Notes: generated by a model not told the origin, from the sequence alone. A stretch of 64,000 nucleotides of DNA from Herbinix sp. (GCA_029238935.1 JAQZBN010000017.1:45928-109927); one strand, 5' to 3'; counted from the first letter of the stretch, positions 47,185-58,170 are shown. A program made the numbers and translations.

Positions 47185-47216
47185 CCCTTACCTCTTTATG
47201 AAATCTATGTTTGGTC

Positions 47217-47561
47217 TTATGGCGTAGAATTCTCTATGTCTTGAATAGGAATATGCAATGTCATTCCCGGTTCAAGATAGATCGAGTATAAATCATTATA
47301 TAGTAACATATCATCCAACATGATACCATTCTTATCCAATACGGTTCCAATGGTATCTCCATCTTCTATTAAATACGTAGTAAAGTGAAATTGTTCTTGC
47401 ATCTGCTTGGTGGGAATACATAATACATCTCCGATTTGAAGGTTATATACGTTAGTAAATGGGTTCTCTCTCATGATAAGTTCCAGCGGCACATTATAGT
47501 TTCTGCTGATGCTATATAATGTATCACCTTTTTGTATTATATGATTTATACCGTTGCACAT
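47217..47561 (-). CDS. LysM domain protein
   Basis: This 114-residue protein has two LysM repeats: residues about 6-50 (HIIQKGDTLYSISRNYNVPL, ending VLCIPT) and about 62-108 (YLIEDGDTIGTVLDKNGI, ending LHIPI). There is no signal peptide, so it may be a spore-coat or cytoplasm-assembled protein like other clostridial LysM proteins without leaders; this is inference. AAGGAG precedes the ATG and a terminator follows, so it is monocistronic. Confidence 0.85.
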   Translation of the reverse strand: MCNGINHIIQKGDTLYSISRNYNVPLELIMRENPFTNVYNLQIGDVLCIPTKQMQEQFHFTTYLIEDGDTIGTVLDKNGIMLDDMLLYNDLYSIYLEPGMTLHIPIQDIENSTP

Positions 47562-47795
47562 ACCTTAAACTCCTTCCGGAATCACTGCGGATATTTGCTA
47601 ATTATAAATATTATATTCAAAATATTATTTTTAGATACTGTAGCATATATTTTTGAAGAAATAACAGAAAAAAATCGTTATAGTAAAAGAAACCTAAACA
47701 TTTTTCTAAACATATCATATATTATATCATTACTACGTCCGTTATGACGCCAGTAATTTTATAGAATTGATGAAATTTTTGTAACAATTAAGTTG

Positions 47796-47824
47796 TTGAA
47801 CTTCCAACCTTAGTATCGTATAAT
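47796..47824 (+). promoter_or_regulatory. Sigma-A promoter of the activase-type gene
   Basis: TTGAAC (47796-47801), 17 bp, then TATAAT (47819-47824), 48 bp before the ATG at 47872. The rest of the 47562-47795 gap is AT-rich with nothing recognisable. Confidence 0.7.
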
Positions 47825-47871
47825 ATAGAAAGCTTATTTTACGGATGCTTTTATTTGAGGAGACTTTAGAA

Positions 47872-50800
47872 ATGATAAATAAAAAAACACTAGGCATTGA
47901 TATAGGATCAACCACTGTGAAAATTGTCGTTATGGATGAAAATGGGCAATTGCTCTTTTCTGATTATGAACGCCATTTTGCAAATATACAGGAAACCTTA
48001 GCCGGATTAATGAAGAAAGCAGAGGATACCCTCGGTAATCTGTCTGTTTCTCCTGTTATCACCGGTTCCGGTGGTTTGACAATCTCCAAGCATTTAGAAG
48101 TTCCTTTTGTGCAAGAGGTAATTGCCGTATCCACCGCATTACAAGATTATGCCCCCCAGACAGATGTTGCCATCGAGCTGGGCGGAGAGGATGCGAAAAT
48201 CATCTATTTTACAAATGGAATAGAGCAAAGAATGAACGGAATCTGCGCAGGCGGAACCGGTTCCTTTATAGATCAGATGGCAAGCCTCCTGAAGACGGAT
48301 GCTGCTGGATTAAATGAATATGCAAAAAGCTACCAGGCAATCTATCCAATCGCGGCTAGATGTGGTGTATTTGCTAAGTCTGATATTCAACCTCTCATCA
48401 ATGAAGGTGCTACAAAGCCTGACTTATCTGCATCCATTTTTCAGGCTGTTGTTAATCAAACCATCAGCGGACTTGCTTGTGGTAAGCCAATCCGGGGAAA
48501 TGTTGCATTTTTAGGAGGTCCTTTACATTTCTTAACTGAGTTAAAGACTGCTTTTATTCGAACATTAAATTTAGATACAGATCAAATTATTGCCCCTGAA
48601 CATTCTCATTTATTTGCAGCCATCGGCTGTGCAATGAATGCGAAGATTGACGTACAAACGGAGTTTTCAGTCCTATATCAAAAGTTATCCCAGGGTATTA
48701 AAATGGACTTTGAAGTCAACCGCCTGGAACCACTGTTTGAGAGTGACGAAGAATACGAACAATTTAGAAAAAAACATTCTGTACATACTGTGAAAAAAGC
48801 AAATATAATAGAATACGAAGGAAATTGCTATTTAGGAATTGACGCTGGTTCCACAACGACGAAAGTTGCTGTTGTCAGTGAAGATGGATCTCTGCTCTAT
48901 TCATTTTATAGTAACAATAATGGTAGTCCCTTAAAAACTGCAATAAAAGCCATTAAAGAAATATATGAACTTCTGCCTGCCAATACCAAAATAGTACGTT
49001 CCTGTTCCACCGGATATGGAGAAGCTTTGATTAAAGCAGCTCTTTTACTGGATGAAGGTGAGGTAGAGACTGTTGCACATTATCATGCAGCTGCTTTCTT
49101 TGAACCTTCCGTTGATTGTATCTTAGACATCGGCGGTCAGGATATGAAATGCATTAAAATTAAAAACAATACCGTTGACAGTGTTCAGTTAAATGAAGCC
49201 TGCTCCTCCGGTTGCGGTTCCTTTATAGAAACCTTTGCGAAATCTTTAAATTATGAAGTGCAAGAATTTGCCAAAGTTGCACTGTTTGCTAAGAATCCCA
49301 TTGACTTAGGTACCCGTTGTACCGTGTTTATGAACTCAAAGGTAAAGCAGGCACAGAAGGAAGGAGCAACCGTAGCAGATATTTCTTCCGGCTTAGCTTA
49401 TTCCGTTATAAAAAATGCATTATATAAAGTTATCAAGATAACCAATCCAAAAGACCTTGGCGAAAAAATGGTTGTTCAGGGTGGTACCTTCTATAACGAT
49501 GCTGTTTTAAGAAGCTTTGAGAAAATCTCAGGTTGTGAAGCAGTAAGACCGGATATAGCCGGTATCATGGGTGCTTTTGGTGCTGCATTGATTGCAAGAG
49601 AACATTATAATGGCGAAGTAAGTACGATGCTTACGATTGAACAAATCAATGAGTTAAAATTTGAAACCTCAATGGCTCGCTGTAAGAGATGTACCAATAG
49701 TTGCCTCTTAACGATCAACCGTTTTACCGGTAATAGACAATATATCACAGGAAATCGTTGTGAACGAGGATTAGGGAAAGAAAAAAATGTTGAAAACATC
49801 CCGAATCTGTTTGAATATAAATTAAGCCGCTATTTTGATTATAAAGCACCAAAAGAAGCACCAAGAGGTGTCATCGGAATCCCTCGTGTTCTTAATATGT
49901 ATGAGAATTATCCATTCTGGCATACCTTCTTTACTCAGCTGGGATATCAGGTAATATTATCTCCTACTACCAGTAGAAAGATATATGAATTAGGAATTGA
50001 ATCCATTCCCAGTGAATCAGAATGTTATCCTGCTAAGATCGTTCACGGGCATATTATGTGGCTGCTTGGGCAAGGAATTAAGACTATCTTCTATCCTAGT
50101 ATTCCTTATGAAAGAAAAGAAGTGGATGGTGCAAATAATCATTATAATTGTCCGATTGTTACCTCCTATGCGGAAAATATTAAAAACAACGTGGAAGAAT
50201 TAAAAGATAAAAGTATCACTTTCTTAAATCCTTTCATGTCCTTTGAAAGTCAAGAAATTCTCGGCAACCGTTTGGTAGAGATTTTTACAGAAGAAGCAAA
50301 AATTCCTTCTGAGGAAATCAAAAAAGCTTGTGAACTTGGTTGGAAAGAACTTTCTGCTGCCAGAGATGACATGCGTAAAAAAGGTGAGGAAACCTTACAA
50401 TACCTTAAAGAAACCGGCAAAAAGGGTATCGTGCTTGCCGGTAGACCCTATCATATCGATCCTGAGATCCATCACGGTATTCCTGAACTTATTAATTCCT
50501 ATGGCGTAGCCGTGCTAACTGAAGATTCTGTCTCCCACCTTGCAAGCGTAGATCGTCCTACCATTGTAGTTGACCAATGGATGTATCATTCCAGACTTTA
50601 TGCTGCTGCTTCCTTTGTACGTACACAGCCAAATCTGGAGTTAATTCAATTAAATTCCTTCGGGTGCGGGTTGGATGCGGTAACAACGGATCAGGTAAGT
50701 GATATTTTGATTAAATCCGGTAAGATTTATACCGTATTAAAGATAGATGAAGTAAATAATCTTGGTGCTGCCAGAATTCGTATCCGCTCCCTGCTCTCCG

Positions 50801-52089
50801 CAATCAGAGAACGGGAAACCAAGCATATTGAAGCCCATACAACCAATACCGCACATCATAGAGTGATATTCACTGAGGATATGAAAAGTGAATATACAAT
50901 TCTAGCTCCTCAGATGTCACCGATTCACTTTGATTTATTAGAGCCGGCATTACGGAGCGGTGGATATAAAGTTGTTGTATTACCAAATGATAACCGTAGA
51001 GCTGTCGATACCGGTTTACAATTTGTGAATAATGATGCCTGCTACCCTTCTTTAATCGTAGTAGGTCAAATCATGGATGCGCTGTTGTCCGGAAAGTATG
51101 ACCTAAATAAAGTTGCCGTTATGATTACTCAAACTGGTGGAGGATGTCGTGCAACGAATTACATCGGTTTTATCCGAAGAGCTCTTGAGAAAGCAGGTAT
51201 GTCACAAATCCCAGTAGTATCTTTGAGTGCTTCGGGACTTGAAAAAAATCCTGGTCTTAAGATCACACCTAAACTTTTAATTTCTGCAATGCAAGCCTTA
51301 GTTTACGGCGATGTCTTCATGAGGGTATTATACCGTACCAGACCTTATGAAAAAGTGGCAGGATCCGCCAATGCTCTTCACCAAAAATGGAAAGCCATCT
51401 GTATTAAGAGCCTGGAGACCGGTAAATGGGGTGATTATAAGAAAAATCTTCGTAATATGATTCATGAGTTTGATACGCTTCCCTTATTGGAAGGTGTAAA
51501 GAAGCCAAGAGTTGGTATTGTAGGAGAAATACTTGTTAAATTCCTTCCTTCTGCAAATAACTTCCTAGTAGAAACCCTAGAAGCAGAAGGTGCTGAAGCA
51601 GTCGTTCCTGATTTACTTGATTTCTTTATGTATAGTGCTTATAATTCCAACTTTAAAGCACGGTACCTTGGTAAGAGTAAAAACAGTGCACGAGTTAGTA
51701 ACTTAACGATCTGGGCGCTGGAAAAACTTCGTAAAGAAGCTAGTAAGGCCCTTGCAAAAAGCTCCCGGTTTACTCCTCCGGTTTCAATAAAGAAACTGGC
51801 AGAATACGCAGAACCGGTGGTGTCCATTGGAAACCAGACAGGGGAAGGATGGTTTTTAACCGGAGAAATGCTTGAGCTAATCCATTCCGGAGTCAATAAT
51901 ATCGTATGTACGCAGCCTTTTGCTTGTTTACCAAACCACATCGTTGGTAAGGGAGTTATTAAAGAACTTCGTAGGCAGCATCCAGAAGCTAATATCGTTG
52001 CAATTGACTATGATCCCGGTGCCAGTGAAGTAAATCAGTTAAACCGTATTAAATTGATGCTCTCTACCGCAGTAAAGAATTTAAAATAA
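47872..52089 (+). CDS. Giant acyl-CoA dehydratase activase-type protein (two BadF/BadG domains plus DUF2229)
   Basis: The protein has 1405 residues from the ATG at 47872 (GAGGAG upstream). It contains two ASKHA ATPase domains of the BadF/BadG/HgdC type. The first begins [16 protein letters not shown] and has [15 protein letters not shown]; the second begins [16 protein letters not shown] (about residue 325) and has [16 protein letters not shown], the cysteine-containing loop that holds a bridging Fe4S4 cluster in HgdC. A DUF2229 region (about 640-860, [18 protein letters not shown]) and an HgdB-like C-terminal part (about 1000-1400) follow. Such proteins probably use ATP to drive a low-potential electron onto a partner. 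The substrate is unknown, and no dehydratase subunits are adjacent. Confidence 0.88.
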   Translation: MINKKTLGIDIGSTTVKIVVMDENGQLLFSDYERHFANIQETLAGLMKKAEDTLGNLSVSPVITGSGGLTISKHLEVPFVQEVIAVSTALQDYAPQTDVAIELGGEDAKIIYFTNGIEQRMNGICAGGTGSFIDQMASLLKTDAAGLNEYAKSYQAIYPIAARCGVFAKSDIQPLINEGATKPDLSASIFQAVVNQTISGLACGKPIRGNVAFLGGPLHFLTELKTAFIRTLNLDTDQIIAPEHSHLFAAIGCAMNAKIDVQTEFSVLYQKLSQGIKMDFEVNRLEPLFESDEEYEQFRKKHSVHTVKKANIIEYEGNCYLGIDAGSTTTKVAVVSEDGSLLYSFYSNNNGSPLKTAIKAIKEIYELLPANTKIVRSCSTGYGEALIKAALLLDEGEVETVAHYHAAAFFEPSVDCILDIGGQDMKCIKIKNNTVDSVQLNEACSSGCGSFIETFAKSLNYEVQEFAKVALFAKNPIDLGTRCTVFMNSKVKQAQKEGATVADISSGLAYSVIKNALYKVIKITNPKDLGEKMVVQGGTFYNDAVLRSFEKISGCEAVRPDIAGIMGAFGAALIAREHYNGEVSTMLTIEQINELKFETSMARCKRCTNSCLLTINRFTGNRQYITGNRCERGLGKEKNVENIPNLFEYKLSRYFDYKAPKEAPRGVIGIPRVLNMYENYPFWHTFFTQLGYQVILSPTTSRKIYELGIESIPSESECYPAKIVHGHIMWLLGQGIKTIFYPSIPYERKEVDGANNHYNCPIVTSYAENIKNNVEELKDKSITFLNPFMSFESQEILGNRLVEIFTEEAKIPSEEIKKACELGWKELSAARDDMRKKGEETLQYLKETGKKGIVLAGRPYHIDPEIHHGIPELINSYGVAVLTEDSVSHLASVDRPTIVVDQWMYHSRLYAAASFVRTQPNLELIQLNSFGCGLDAVTTDQVSDILIKSGKIYTVLKIDEVNNLGAARIRIRSLLSAIRERETKHIEAHTTNTAHHRVIFTEDMKSEYTILAPQMSPIHFDLLEPALRSGGYKVVVLPNDNRRAVDTGLQFVNNDACYPSLIVVGQIMDALLSGKYDLNKVAVMITQTGGGCRATNYIGFIRRALEKAGMSQIPVVSLSASGLEKNPGLKITPKLLISAMQALVYGDVFMRVLYRTRPYEKVAGSANALHQKWKAICIKSLETGKWGDYKKNLRNMIHEFDTLPLLEGVKKPRVGIVGEILVKFLPSANNFLVETLEAEGAEAVVPDLLDFFMYSAYNSNFKARYLGKSKNSARVSNLTIWALEKLRKEASKALAKSSRFTPPVSIKKLAEYAEPVVSIGNQTGEGWFLTGEMLELIHSGVNNIVCTQPFACLPNHIVGKGVIKELRRQHPEANIVAIDYDPGASEVNQLNRIKLMLSTAVKNLK

Positions 52090-52102
52090 ACCGGCTATTC
52101 AT

Positions 52103-52178
52103 AATCCTCGAGTTAAAGATTAACTTTAGTATATTCATAATTTCACTAAAGCTATGAACTTTCTTTCACTCGAGGATT
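52103..52178. repeat. Long nested hairpin between the activase-type gene and the CPBP gene
   Basis: AATCCTCGAGTTAAAG (52103-52118) pairs with CTTTCACTCGAGGATT (52163-52178), 15 of 16 bases, and a nested CTTTAGT/ACTAAAG stem lies inside. No clear T tract follows, so it may be a terminator, an RNA processing site or a regulatory hairpin. Confidence 0.7.
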
Positions 52179-52220
52179 TCTATAAGCAAGATATTTTATA
52201 AGAGACGATTGGAGGATATT

Positions 52221-53144
52221 ATGTTTAAGAACAAAGAAGGTAAGGTAAGATCCGGCTGGAAAATTGCAGCCGTAACTGCAGTAATGTTTTCTCTGGTTAT
52301 GATTTTTTCCATAATCATTGGAATTGCAGTTCTATTTATATCCATTTCTAAAGGTGATATCGATTTAGCTAATTTTAATATGAAATCTTATCAAGAAATA
52401 CTGGGAAATTGGGAAACTGTTCTCATGTTTATACAAGAGATATTCATTATACTCGTGCCCCTCATAACCTGGAGATTCATTATGAAGCAGTCCTTACATA
52501 AAATGGGCCTTATCTCCTTACAGAAGGGATCAAAAGAATTGATTACCGGCCTTATCGTTGGTATTTTGTCCATCACCTTTGTATTTATAACAATCGTTCT
52601 TTTAGGACATGCATCGGTTACTTCCTGGAAACCTCATTTTTCTGCTGATACACTTGTTTATCTTATTCTATTTATCATGGTAGGTTTCGCTGAAGAAATC
52701 TATGGAAGAGGTTTCATTATGTCGGTATTAAGACAAACCAAAAGTATACCTCTGATCTTTATTATTTCCTCCGTAATATTCGCTATCATGCATTCCGGTA
52801 ATTCTGGAATAGGACTCATTCCATATATTAATTTATTTCTGGTAGGTGTTTTATTTGCTTATATGTATATGAAATCAGGTAATCTATGGATGTGCATCGG
52901 TTATCATATTACATGGAACTATTTCCAGGGTAATATTTATGGTTTTCCGGTCAGTGGTACAAATACAAACGGCTTACTAACTACGATTTATGAACGAAAT
53001 ACGATCCTAAACGGCGGTGATTTTGGTCCAGAAGGCGGTTTGATCGTAACTTTTGTAATTTTGCTCGGACTTTTCTTTGTGAAAATTTATTATAGAAACT
53101 CCTCTTATTATTTTTTAGAAAAAGAAAGTGCACCTAATATCTAA
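52221..53144 (+). CDS. CPBP family intramembrane metalloprotease
   Basis: The 307-residue membrane protein starts MFKNKEGKVRSGWKIA after TTGGAGGATATT. It has about eight hydrophobic segments and the CPBP/Abi motifs: motif 1 FAEEIYGRGFIM (EExxxR), motif 2 AIMHSGNSG (His) and motif 3 GYHITWNYFQG (HxxxN/W). The family includes type II CAAX prenyl protease relatives and bacteriocin self-immunity proteins. Its stop overlaps the convergent S8 gene stop by 4 bp. The substrate is unknown. Confidence 0.92.
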   Translation: MFKNKEGKVRSGWKIAAVTAVMFSLVMIFSIIIGIAVLFISISKGDIDLANFNMKSYQEILGNWETVLMFIQEIFIILVPLITWRFIMKQSLHKMGLISLQKGSKELITGLIVGILSITFVFITIVLLGHASVTSWKPHFSADTLVYLILFIMVGFAEEIYGRGFIMSVLRQTKSIPLIFIISSVIFAIMHSGNSGIGLIPYINLFLVGVLFAYMYMKSGNLWMCIGYHITWNYFQGNIYGFPVSGTNTNGLLTTIYERNTILNGGDFGPEGGLIVTFVILLGLFFVKIYYRNSSYYFLEKESAPNI

Positions 53145-54823
53145 CTTCCTGTATCGGATCTTAATACATCAAAAACAGAATAAATATCGATTGTGCCATA
53201 TCCCCAGTCTCTGTTGGGGTATGGCACATTTAAGTTACGTTTTGCTCCCCGAATTAAAAAATTTTTAATTTCAACAGAATCCAAACTAGGATAATTTCCT
53301 CTAACAACCCCCCACTCAAGGATCATAGCAACAATCCCTGCCGTATGAGCACTGGCAACTCCGGTTCCAGTATATCTTACAAATTCCTTGTTTTGATTTG
53401 GAGCTATATAATTTACACCAGGTGCTGCCAATTCCGGTTTCACTATATTATTTCTTGTATAACCTCTGCTGGCATTGATATAGAGACTATTGTTGATGGG
53501 ATTGTATGCCGTAATAGTAATAGGCACTACAGCAGTTCCCGGACTTAATACTGTTGTATAATTATCAGGTTGTATGAAATAAGTGGATGTTAATATCATA
53601 TCACCCATGGGAAGCCAAATATGAAAGTCATTGGAGATATTTCCCTGTCCATATACATTAATTCTCCATAACCCTTCTGTAGCATCCCGAAAGCGCATTA
53701 AGATCAACTGATCTCCAGTCTCTGTTTCGGTTGTCATATAATCAATAAAGATCACTGTTCGTTCAAAAACAAATGATATTTCACGGTTTAATTGAAGCCT
53801 TGCTGGAATTCTTGAGATAAATTCTCCATTCGGTGAGAGGATATCCACCGAAAAAATACCTGGTGAAGTTCCCCATAATTCCATAGAGAAACCTCCTTCA
53901 TTCGATCCGACATTGAGCTCCACGGTGCTATAACCCACCGTGTGATCAATTCGACCAAAAAAATGTCTTCCAAGATTACCTTCATTCCCTGCTGGAGTAA
54001 CGACAACAACTCTCGGAGCATCACCAACAATTGATAAAAATCTTGCTAATGGCGATCTTCCATCATGAGCACCTTGGGAAGTACCAATCCCTAAACATAT
54101 CACAATTGGTCTGTTCAGTTCCTGCGCGACTTGATAGCAGTATTGTACTCCCCACATAATATCGTTTTCCTGATAACAGGTCACATCCTCTGGTACAAAA
54201 TAGAAATTCTTTAAATAACTTTTTGCTTGCCTTAATTTGACGACTATTAATTCCGAATCCGGTGCTACTCCATCAAAATCAACGCTAGAATCAGTATTTC
54301 CGACAGCCACAGCTGCCATCATCGTACCATGACCATTGTTATCAACACTTGGTACAATCTCCAAAGGGTTGGTACTATTTAATGCTAGATTAATTTGATC
54401 CGCTCTATACTCCGTACCATAATAGGTATTGAATGGATGGTTCTCAGTTTCAATGGATTGATCCCATAAAGCCACTATTTTCGTGGTTCCATCACTTTTT
54501 AAGAATACAGGATTTGTGTAATCAATTCCTGTATCAATGATTCCAATTAAAACTCCAGTTCCCTTTAAGTTAAGATTTGATATCTGTCGAACACGTCCTA
54601 CTCCGGAGGCAGCTGTACTAAGTTCACTGGTAAGTCCAAATAGCTTTGGCATAGCTGAGTATCCAAAAGTATTCACAGTTTTTATATTGATTTGAGTTAC
54701 CGGAACATGAACCACTGCAAAAGATTCGTTCATATAATGTATGATTGCATCTTTAAACCTATCCAGACGAGCTGGGTTATTAAGGTAAAACAAAATCAAA
54801 TCAGCAAAGTCCTCTCCTAACAT
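53141..54823 (-). CDS. Csp-like subtilase without catalytic serine (pseudoprotease)
   Basis: The 560-residue S8 family protein has a short N-terminal propeptide-like region and no signal peptide. Asp97 (GIIDTGIDYTNP), His165 (NNGHGTMMAA) and oxyanion Asn280 (TPAGNEGN) are intact, but the serine position reads RYTGTGVASAHTAG: Gly488, codon GGA at 53360-53362, replaces the catalytic Ser. A beta-rich jelly-roll-type insert (about 295-400) sits between Asn280 and that position, as in Csp germination proteases. In C. difficile CspC is a pseudoprotease that senses germinants. The gene follows its active paralogue by 10 bp, so the two are probably co-transcribed. Confidence 0.9.
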   Translation of the reverse strand: MLGEDFADLILFYLNNPARLDRFKDAIIHYMNESFAVVHVPVTQINIKTVNTFGYSAMPKLFGLTSELSTAASGVGRVRQISNLNLKGTGVLIGIIDTGIDYTNPVFLKSDGTTKIVALWDQSIETENHPFNTYYGTEYRADQINLALNSTNPLEIVPSVDNNGHGTMMAAVAVGNTDSSVDFDGVAPDSELIVVKLRQAKSYLKNFYFVPEDVTCYQENDIMWGVQYCYQVAQELNRPIVICLGIGTSQGAHDGRSPLARFLSIVGDAPRVVVVTPAGNEGNLGRHFFGRIDHTVGYSTVELNVGSNEGGFSMELWGTSPGIFSVDILSPNGEFISRIPARLQLNREISFVFERTVIFIDYMTTETETGDQLILMRFRDATEGLWRINVYGQGNISNDFHIWLPMGDMILTSTYFIQPDNYTTVLSPGTAVVPITITAYNPINNSLYINASRGYTRNNIVKPELAAPGVNYIAPNQNKEFVRYTGTGVASAHTAGIVAMILEWGVVRGNYPSLDSVEIKNFLIRGAKRNLNVPYPNRDWGYGTIDIYSVFDVLRSDTGS

Positions 54824-54833
54824 TTGTTACCTC

Positions 54834-56540
54834 CTATACGACAATTTCTGTTCGTAGACTATCAAAAACGTTGAATATATCTACGATACCATATCCCCAG
54901 TCTCTATTTGGATATTCCATATTTTCATCTCTTCTGGCACCTCGGATCATTAACTTTTTCATTTCAATTGTACTCATGGTTGGAATATTATTTTTCACAA
55001 TTCCCCACTCTAGTAAGATTGCTGCCAGACCTGTTGTATGTGCAGCTGAAACACTAGTTCCTGTATATAAGGAAAAGGTTTGATTTGGTGCAGGTCCAAT
55101 CATATTAACTCCCGGCGCTGCAAAATCTGGTTTTATCTCACCTGATCTTGTATACCCTCGACTCGCATTTTGATATAGGCTATCATCCACAATATTATAA
55201 GCACTTACCGTAATTGGAGTTGTGGTACAACCCAAAGTTAATATAGTGGTATAGGGATCCGAACGGATAAAATAGGTTGTATTTGAGATAAACCCCTCCA
55301 TAGGCAACCAAATATTATATCCTAGATTTAAATCGCCTCTTTCATATACGCGAATTGTCCATATACCGGCAGTTGGTTGATCAAAACGGAAAAGAATTAA
55401 TTGGTCACCACTTTGAGATTCCACCATTTGAAAATCAATATAAATCCTTGTTCTCTCAAAAATAAATGAAATCTCTCGGAACTCATCCAAACCTACTGAA
55501 ATTCTAGGTACATATTCGCCTGAGGGAGATAGGATATCTATAGAATATATACTTGGCCTTTGACCCCATAACTCCATGGAAAAGCCCGTTTCATTTTCTC
55601 CTACATTTAATTCGACTGAATCAAATCCAACTGTTTTATTTACGATACCATAATAATGTCTTCGGGCATTCCCTTCATTACCGGCAGCAATCACAACAGC
55701 AATTCCATAAGTGGTAGCCAAAATTGACAAATAACTACTTAAGGTTCCACGGCCGTCATGAGAGCTTTGAGAGGTATCTACAGCGATACAGATCGCCATC
55801 GGCTTAGCTAATCGTGCATAGACGTCTATCAAATATTCTAACGCAAATGAAATGTCATTCTCTTGATAACATAATGCATCCTCTTTAATAAAAAAGAAAT
55901 CCTTTAAATATTTCTTAGCTGGCTTTAATTTTACAACAATAAATTCAACATTGGGTGCAACTCCGGAAAAATCTTCATCCGGGACATCATTTCCTCCGGC
56001 GATCCCAGCGACCATAGTACCATGGCCATTCTCATCCGTTGTTGGTACAATTTCCAAAGGATTTTCACTTTGTAATGCTTGATTTATTTGCTCTCTCGTA
56101 TATTCTGTTCCATAAAAAAAACCTTCCGGCATTTGATCACTGACGATGGTTTGATCCCAAATCGCTGCAATTCTTGTAGTTCCATCTGCATTTCTAAATA
56201 TTGGATTTGTATAATCTATTCCAGAATCTAATATACCAATCAATACACCTTGACCTCTTAAATTAAAATTAGGTATACTTCTAAGCCGGAATACTCCAGA
56301 GGCTTCCAGACTCCCATGGCTTACCGGTCCCAAGCAAGAAGGCATGACACTATAACCAAACTCTCTTATTGTATCATTGGTTATATTACCGATTGGAACA
56401 TGCGCAACAGAAAGTGAAAAGTTGATAGGAACGATGGTCGCATCCGGAAAGGCTTTTATCACCTTGTCATCACTATTATATTCTATTAATAAATCAGCAT
56501 AGTCCTCGCTTATAATACGGCTTCTTTCTTCTGCTGTCAT
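54834..56540 (-). CDS. Csp-like subtilisin family serine protease (active triad)
   Basis: The 568-residue protein has the same domain order as its downstream paralogue: propeptide-like N-terminus (1-90), S8 core with Asp105 (GILDSGIDYTNP), His173 (ENGHGTMVAGIAGG), oxyanion Asn in AAGNEGNARRHYY, a jelly-roll-type insert, and Ser496 in YTGTSVSAAHTTG. There is no secretion signal. The organisation resembles Csp proteases that cleave pro-SleC during spore germination, but sleC is not in the window and the assignment is by architecture. The two proteins are clearly diverged paralogues. Confidence 0.92.
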   Translation of the reverse strand: MTAEERSRIISEDYADLLIEYNSDDKVIKAFPDATIVPINFSLSVAHVPIGNITNDTIREFGYSVMPSCLGPVSHGSLEASGVFRLRSIPNFNLRGQGVLIGILDSGIDYTNPIFRNADGTTRIAAIWDQTIVSDQMPEGFFYGTEYTREQINQALQSENPLEIVPTTDENGHGTMVAGIAGGNDVPDEDFSGVAPNVEFIVVKLKPAKKYLKDFFFIKEDALCYQENDISFALEYLIDVYARLAKPMAICIAVDTSQSSHDGRGTLSSYLSILATTYGIAVVIAAGNEGNARRHYYGIVNKTVGFDSVELNVGENETGFSMELWGQRPSIYSIDILSPSGEYVPRISVGLDEFREISFIFERTRIYIDFQMVESQSGDQLILFRFDQPTAGIWTIRVYERGDLNLGYNIWLPMEGFISNTTYFIRSDPYTTILTLGCTTTPITVSAYNIVDDSLYQNASRGYTRSGEIKPDFAAPGVNMIGPAPNQTFSLYTGTSVSAAHTTGLAAILLEWGIVKNNIPTMSTIEMKKLMIRGARRDENMEYPNRDWGYGIVDIFNVFDSLRTEIVV

Positions 56541-56645
56541 ATATTCTCACTTAGATATACTTATTCCATATAATATTATGATAAATATGCATGTATCATC
56601 ACAAAATAACCTTCGATTAATATAAAATTAATGTTTCAGTTTGTA

Positions 56646-56680
56646 CAAAGAAAAGCAGAGAATTAAATACATCCTCTGCT
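56646..56680 (-). terminator. Terminator of the APC permease gene
   Basis: On the minus strand AGCAGAG (56680-56674) pairs with CTCTGCT (56660-56654), followed by a short TTTTC tract, 9 bp past the permease stop codon. Confidence 0.7.
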
Positions 56681-56688
56681 CAAATATA

Positions 56689-58170
56689 TTATTGTTTCGA
56701 CTCATCTTTCGACTCATTACTTTTATCACATTGTTTAAAATCATTCTTCTTTTTAGTTTTATCCGTTAATTCCTCAGAAAATTCTTCCGATAATCTCGCG
56801 TGAAAAACCTTTGGTGATGAGTGATTCATGTTTTTCATTACCACTTTATTTTGTAATCGATTCATCACAAAATATATCAACCAATATAATGCTGTCATTA
56901 TGATACCTGCGATAAGACCGGAGGACTGACCGGAGATAAATGGCATACTAATGATAATAACAACGATACTAACCAATGCAAACCATGAAGTATACGGATA
57001 TCCAGGCATCTGACACTTTCCTTCTGGAGGACATCCATTACATTTACGAAACTTTATATGGGTCGCTAGGATTGCTGCATAGGTTACGAGTGAAGCGAAA
57101 CCACCGGAGCTTAATAAAAATAAATAAACTCTTGGAAAGAATAAGCCTACCCATAATCCCACGAGCATTGCTATTCCGGAAAATATAATACCTCGGTAAG
57201 GAACATCCGTTTTCTCCTTTAACCATTTAGGAGCATGTCCTTCATCTGCTACCGAACGCATCATTCTGCCAAGACCAAACATCGCTGCCATCATAGTAGA
57301 AAGAATTGCTGTTACTAAGATAATATTTATTACTGTTCCGGCCCATCCCATACCCCATCGATTTAAAGCGGCAACCATTGGACTAACATCTTCTGACAAT
57401 TCTGCTGTTGGAATAAGCGGAAGTAAGGCAACCACTGACAAAATATAAAAACCAACTAAAGTCAAGACTGTATAAGCGATTGCTCTTGGGATTGTTTTAC
57501 TTGGATTATCTGCCTCTGACGCTGCAAGACCGATAATCTCAAAACCAGCATACGAGAATATGACAATCAACATACTTCCTGCAATACTTTTAATTCCTCC
57601 GGGCATTAATGGTTCTCTGTTCAGTTCTCCTATTCCTACGGCTGGAGTACCTGGAATTGCTCCTATCACCAGCAACAATGCAATAATAATAAAAGATATA
57701 ATCGCAAATACTTTTACAATTGCAAGGCTACTCTCTAACTTACTCAGTTTATCTGCACCTAATAAGTTTACTAATGTAACTGCTACAATGATGATACTCC
57801 CCATCAGAGGTATCGATAGATTTGGTATCCATTCTTTTAGTAAAATAGATACTGCTGTTGCTTCACTTGACATTGCTAATACCATGCCGGTCCAATAGAT
57901 CCATCCAACTACAAAACCGGTTCCAGGACCAAAAACTTGTGCTGTAAATGTATAAAACGAACCAGAATCTGGATTAGCAACTGTCATCTCAGATAAGGCA
58001 TACAGGATAAAATACACCAATAAACCTCCGAATATAAAAGATAACAAAATGGCTGGTCCAGCAGCCTGAATTGCTACTGATGATCCAAGGAAAAAAGAAC
58101 CTCCGATGACTGAGCCTAAAGCCATCATTGTTAGCTGCCAAGCTGAAAGTCCTTTATCTTTTTTCTTCAT
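56689..58170 (-). CDS. APC family amino acid permease
   Basis: The 493-residue transporter has 12 predicted membrane spans and the family N-terminus LSAWQLTMMALGSVIGGSFF with the GSVIGG motif of TM1, followed by ALSEMTVANPDSGSFYTFTA. Its C-terminus (about 450-493) is hydrophilic and very rich in Lys, Asp, Glu and Ser. It should carry an amino acid by proton symport or exchange; the substrate cannot be told from sequence alone. GGAGG precedes the ATG. It is monocistronic. Confidence 0.92.
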   Translation of the reverse strand: MKKKDKGLSAWQLTMMALGSVIGGSFFLGSSVAIQAAGPAILLSFIFGGLLVYFILYALSEMTVANPDSGSFYTFTAQVFGPGTGFVVGWIYWTGMVLAMSSEATAVSILLKEWIPNLSIPLMGSIIIVAVTLVNLLGADKLSKLESSLAIVKVFAIISFIIIALLLVIGAIPGTPAVGIGELNREPLMPGGIKSIAGSMLIVIFSYAGFEIIGLAASEADNPSKTIPRAIAYTVLTLVGFYILSVVALLPLIPTAELSEDVSPMVAALNRWGMGWAGTVINIILVTAILSTMMAAMFGLGRMMRSVADEGHAPKWLKEKTDVPYRGIIFSGIAMLVGLWVGLFFPRVYLFLLSSGGFASLVTYAAILATHIKFRKCNGCPPEGKCQMPGYPYTSWFALVSIVVIIISMPFISGQSSGLIAGIIMTALYWLIYFVMNRLQNKVVMKNMNHSSPKVFHARLSEEFSEELTDKTKKKNDFKQCDKSNESKDESKQ

